Of a DNA stretch of 40,501 nt, positions 39,310 to 40,501 are shown piece after piece. The notes under the pieces are model-generated. The model ran no database searches, had not been told where the DNA came from, and saw nothing but the letters and a program-made list of their open reading frames with translations. The stretch's first letter is position 1, and the number at the start of each line of letters is the position of its first letter. The translations under genes were made by a program, and so were the position numbers. The DNA comes from Levilactobacillus namurensis DSM 19117 (GTDB lineage: Bacteria; Bacillota; Bacilli; Lactobacillales; Lactobacillaceae): contig NZ_AZDT01000057.1 of the NCBI RefSeq assembly GCF_001434785.1, positions 1 through 40,501 of the forward strand, written 5' to 3'.

Positions 39310-40164
39310 ATGACGCAACGTAAATCCGGATTTGTAAGCCGCTGCCTGAAAGGCATGATCATCGCCCTCGGTTTCATTCTCCCCGGTGTTTCCGGCGGTG
39401 TCCTAGCCGCCATCCTAGGCCTTTACGAACGCCTACTCAGTTTCATGGCCCACCCAACTAAGCGCTGGCGCGAGGACTTTCCGTTCTTTCTCCCCGTGGG
39501 TATCGGCGGCCTGTTGGGCATCGCCCTACTCTCGGCACCCCTAGCCTACCTGTTGACCCACGCCCAAGTGGTGGTCCTCTGGGGCTTCGCGGGCGCCATC
39601 ATCGGAACCCTGCCCGCACTGACCGCCACGGCAACCGCTCGGTCGCCCCGTGACGGGATCGACTGGCTCTGGTTCCTGGGAACCCTGGTCATCGGGGGCT
39701 TCGGCCTGTATTTTATGAGTGACCTCTTGGGCACCCTCCCCGCCAACTTCATTGGCTTCCTAGTGGCCGGCGGCTTGATTGCTTTAGGGGTGCTGGTCCC
39801 TGGCCTGAGCCCGTCTAACCTCTTACTGATTCTGGGGCTGTTCGGGCCAATGTTGACCGGGTTCAAGCGCTTCGACTTATTGGGCGTATACCTGCCCATC
39901 GCCATTGGTGCCCTGATCACGCTGGCCGTTTTCGCCAAAGGCGTGGAGTTCTTACTCCAGCATTACCACTCCCGGGTTCACCACTTTATCCTGGGCCTAG
40001 TCGTGGCCAGCACTGTCCTGATCCTGGTGCCCAACCCTTCCGCCGCCGAAAGTATCTCCTACGCCCACGTGACGTTGACCACCTGGCTGGCTAGTCTGGT
40101 CGCCTGCATCGCCGGGGCCGCGTTAGGCTGGTGGATGAGTCGACTAGAAGCTAAATACAAGTAA
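39310..40164 (+). CDS. popT: DUF368/PopT-type undecaprenyl-phosphate transporter
   Basis: The ATG at 39310 follows AAGGAGG by 6 bases; an ORF extension to 39238 is unsupported. The 284-residue, multi-span membrane protein has the DUF368 hallmarks GMIIALGFILPGVSGGVLAAILGLYE near residues 15-40, and a second related motif GGLIALGVLVPGLSPSNLLLILGLFG in the second half. The family (PopT) recycles the lipid carrier undecaprenyl phosphate across the membrane for peptidoglycan and teichoic-acid synthesis. A short basic C terminus (RLEAKYK) follows the last span. It is a single-gene unit downstream of the nested-palindrome element. Confidence 0.88.
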   Translation: MTQRKSGFVSRCLKGMIIALGFILPGVSGGVLAAILGLYERLLSFMAHPTKRWREDFPFFLPVGIGGLLGIALLSAPLAYLLTHAQVVVLWGFAGAIIGTLPALTATATARSPRDGIDWLWFLGTLVIGGFGLYFMSDLLGTLPANFIGFLVAGGLIALGVLVPGLSPSNLLLILGLFGPMLTGFKRFDLLGVYLPIAIGALITLAVFAKGVEFLLQHYHSRVHHFILGLVVASTVLILVPNPSAAESISYAHVTLTTWLASLVACIAGAALGWWMSRLEAKYK

Positions 40165-40397
40165 GTAGCGTGCGCCAACGCGTAGTAACGCCGTAAGCGG
40201 AGCTGGCTGCCTTGGGGTGCCCGTTTCTGCACTGTATCTGTCCACCCATCATAAATTAATTTGTAAGACGCTTAGCTTGTGCTCCGCGCGAATCGGCCTA
40301 AAATGAGAACCATAGTTGCCGGCAGACATGATTCGCCGGCCACAACTATGCAGCTAGACAGAATCTTTCCTTTACCTTCCTTGTCCCACTCAACTCA
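40165..40397. other. Gene-free tail with a large hairpin
   Basis: Nothing coding was found. CATAGTTG..CCGGC (from 40310) pairs with GCCGG..CAACTATG (to 40350), with neither side followed by a T run. It may be an operator, a 3' UTR structure or a repeat. Confidence 0.35.
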
Positions 40398-40445
40398 AAA
40401 TCGGTCCGCAACGTCCTTGATGGGCACTGCGAACCGATTTCTTTT
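40398..40445. terminator. Likely terminator, either direction
   Basis: AAATCGGT..CGCA pairs with TGCG..ACCGATTT, then CTTTT on the plus strand and TTTTGAG on the minus strand. Possibly the distal terminator of popT or of a leftward gene beyond the window. Confidence 0.6.
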
Positions 40446-40460
40446 GGTTCTATGATATTT

Positions 40461-40494
40461 GGTGTTGATGGATGAAATCCATCAACACCATTTT
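40461..40494 (+). terminator. Strong intrinsic terminator
   Basis: A perfect 13-bp GGTGTTGATGGAT/ATCCATCAACACC stem with a GAA loop, then ATTTTTATG on the plus strand. Confidence 0.88.
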
Positions 40495-40501
40495 TATGTA
40501 C

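Noticed and set aside
38616-39413. Several short ORFs across the nested-palindrome element
   Set aside because: They follow the inverted repeats, occur on both strands, and lack ribosome sites and protein-like composition.
40269-40465. 49-codon ORF near the right end
   Set aside because: No ribosome site and it runs through two hairpins including a terminator.
1-40501. CRISPR arrays, transposases, rRNA and tRNA genes
   Set aside because: No regularly spaced repeats, DDE/HUH transposase motifs or conserved rRNA/tRNA sequences were seen on either strand.

Overview
The window looks like chromosome from a GC-rich member of the genus Levilactobacillus (the L. brevis relatives). The strongest pointer is a pair of L. 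brevis-type S-layer genes with the typical 30-residue signal peptide and a [17 protein letters not shown]-like cell-wall-binding region. MucBP/DUF5776 surface proteins, CcpA-type cre sites and the overall low-GC-Gram-positive gene style agree. Most coding DNA is visibly GC-rich. The S-layer island (about 18.3-22.6 kb) and one non-coding stretch (11.7-12.6 kb) are clearly AT-richer.

Layout. 0-11.7 kb is a nucleoside salvage region read leftwards: deoC-deoB-deoD-deoR-pdp behind a DeoR-type operator, a metallophosphoesterase, a nucleoside hydrolase, an NCS2 nucleobase permease with a structured leader, a NupC-type nucleoside transporter, and a shortened DeoB paralogue that has lost most catalytic residues. 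Together these import nucleosides, split them, and pass deoxyribose-1-P through DeoB and DeoC into central metabolism. 11.9-12.57 kb holds no gene. It reads as a free-standing, about 620-nt structured RNA on the minus strand with a cre-overlapped promoter, pairing ends and an intrinsic terminator; this is the best candidate for something undescribed. 12.8-18.3 kb carries an NmrA-like reductase, several small hypothetical genes, a MarR regulator, an unknown 269-residue protein, a tandem-HTH-like protein and a solitary Panacea (DUF4065) protein.

18.5-22.6 kb is the S-layer island: two slp genes flanking an AT-rich membrane-protein gene; the second has two strong promoters. 22.5-25.4 kb has a tiny transcription unit, a small hypothetical gene and a large secreted MucBP/DUF5776 protein. 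25.4-27.7 kb is a divergent aminotransferase/LysR pair. 27.8-30.3 kb has a sigma-like factor with DUF1659 and DUF2922 proteins, divergent from a secreted beta-propeller-like protein; the two promoters share an AT-rich element. 30.3-31.0 kb is gene-free but contains two candidate RNAs, one on each strand.

31.1-36.5 kb contains a fused MacB-type ABC transporter, the thiM-thiD-thiE operon behind a TPP riboswitch, and an SDR reductase with a cre-overlapped promoter. 36.7-40.2 kb holds an RlmD-type rRNA methyltransferase lacking the usual Fe-S cysteines, a DUF2628-like membrane protein, a 407-bp nested-palindrome element, and a DUF368/PopT undecaprenyl-phosphate transporter. No tRNA, rRNA, CRISPR array, transposase or phage gene was seen. 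All calls are from reading the sequence; no database search or folding program was run.
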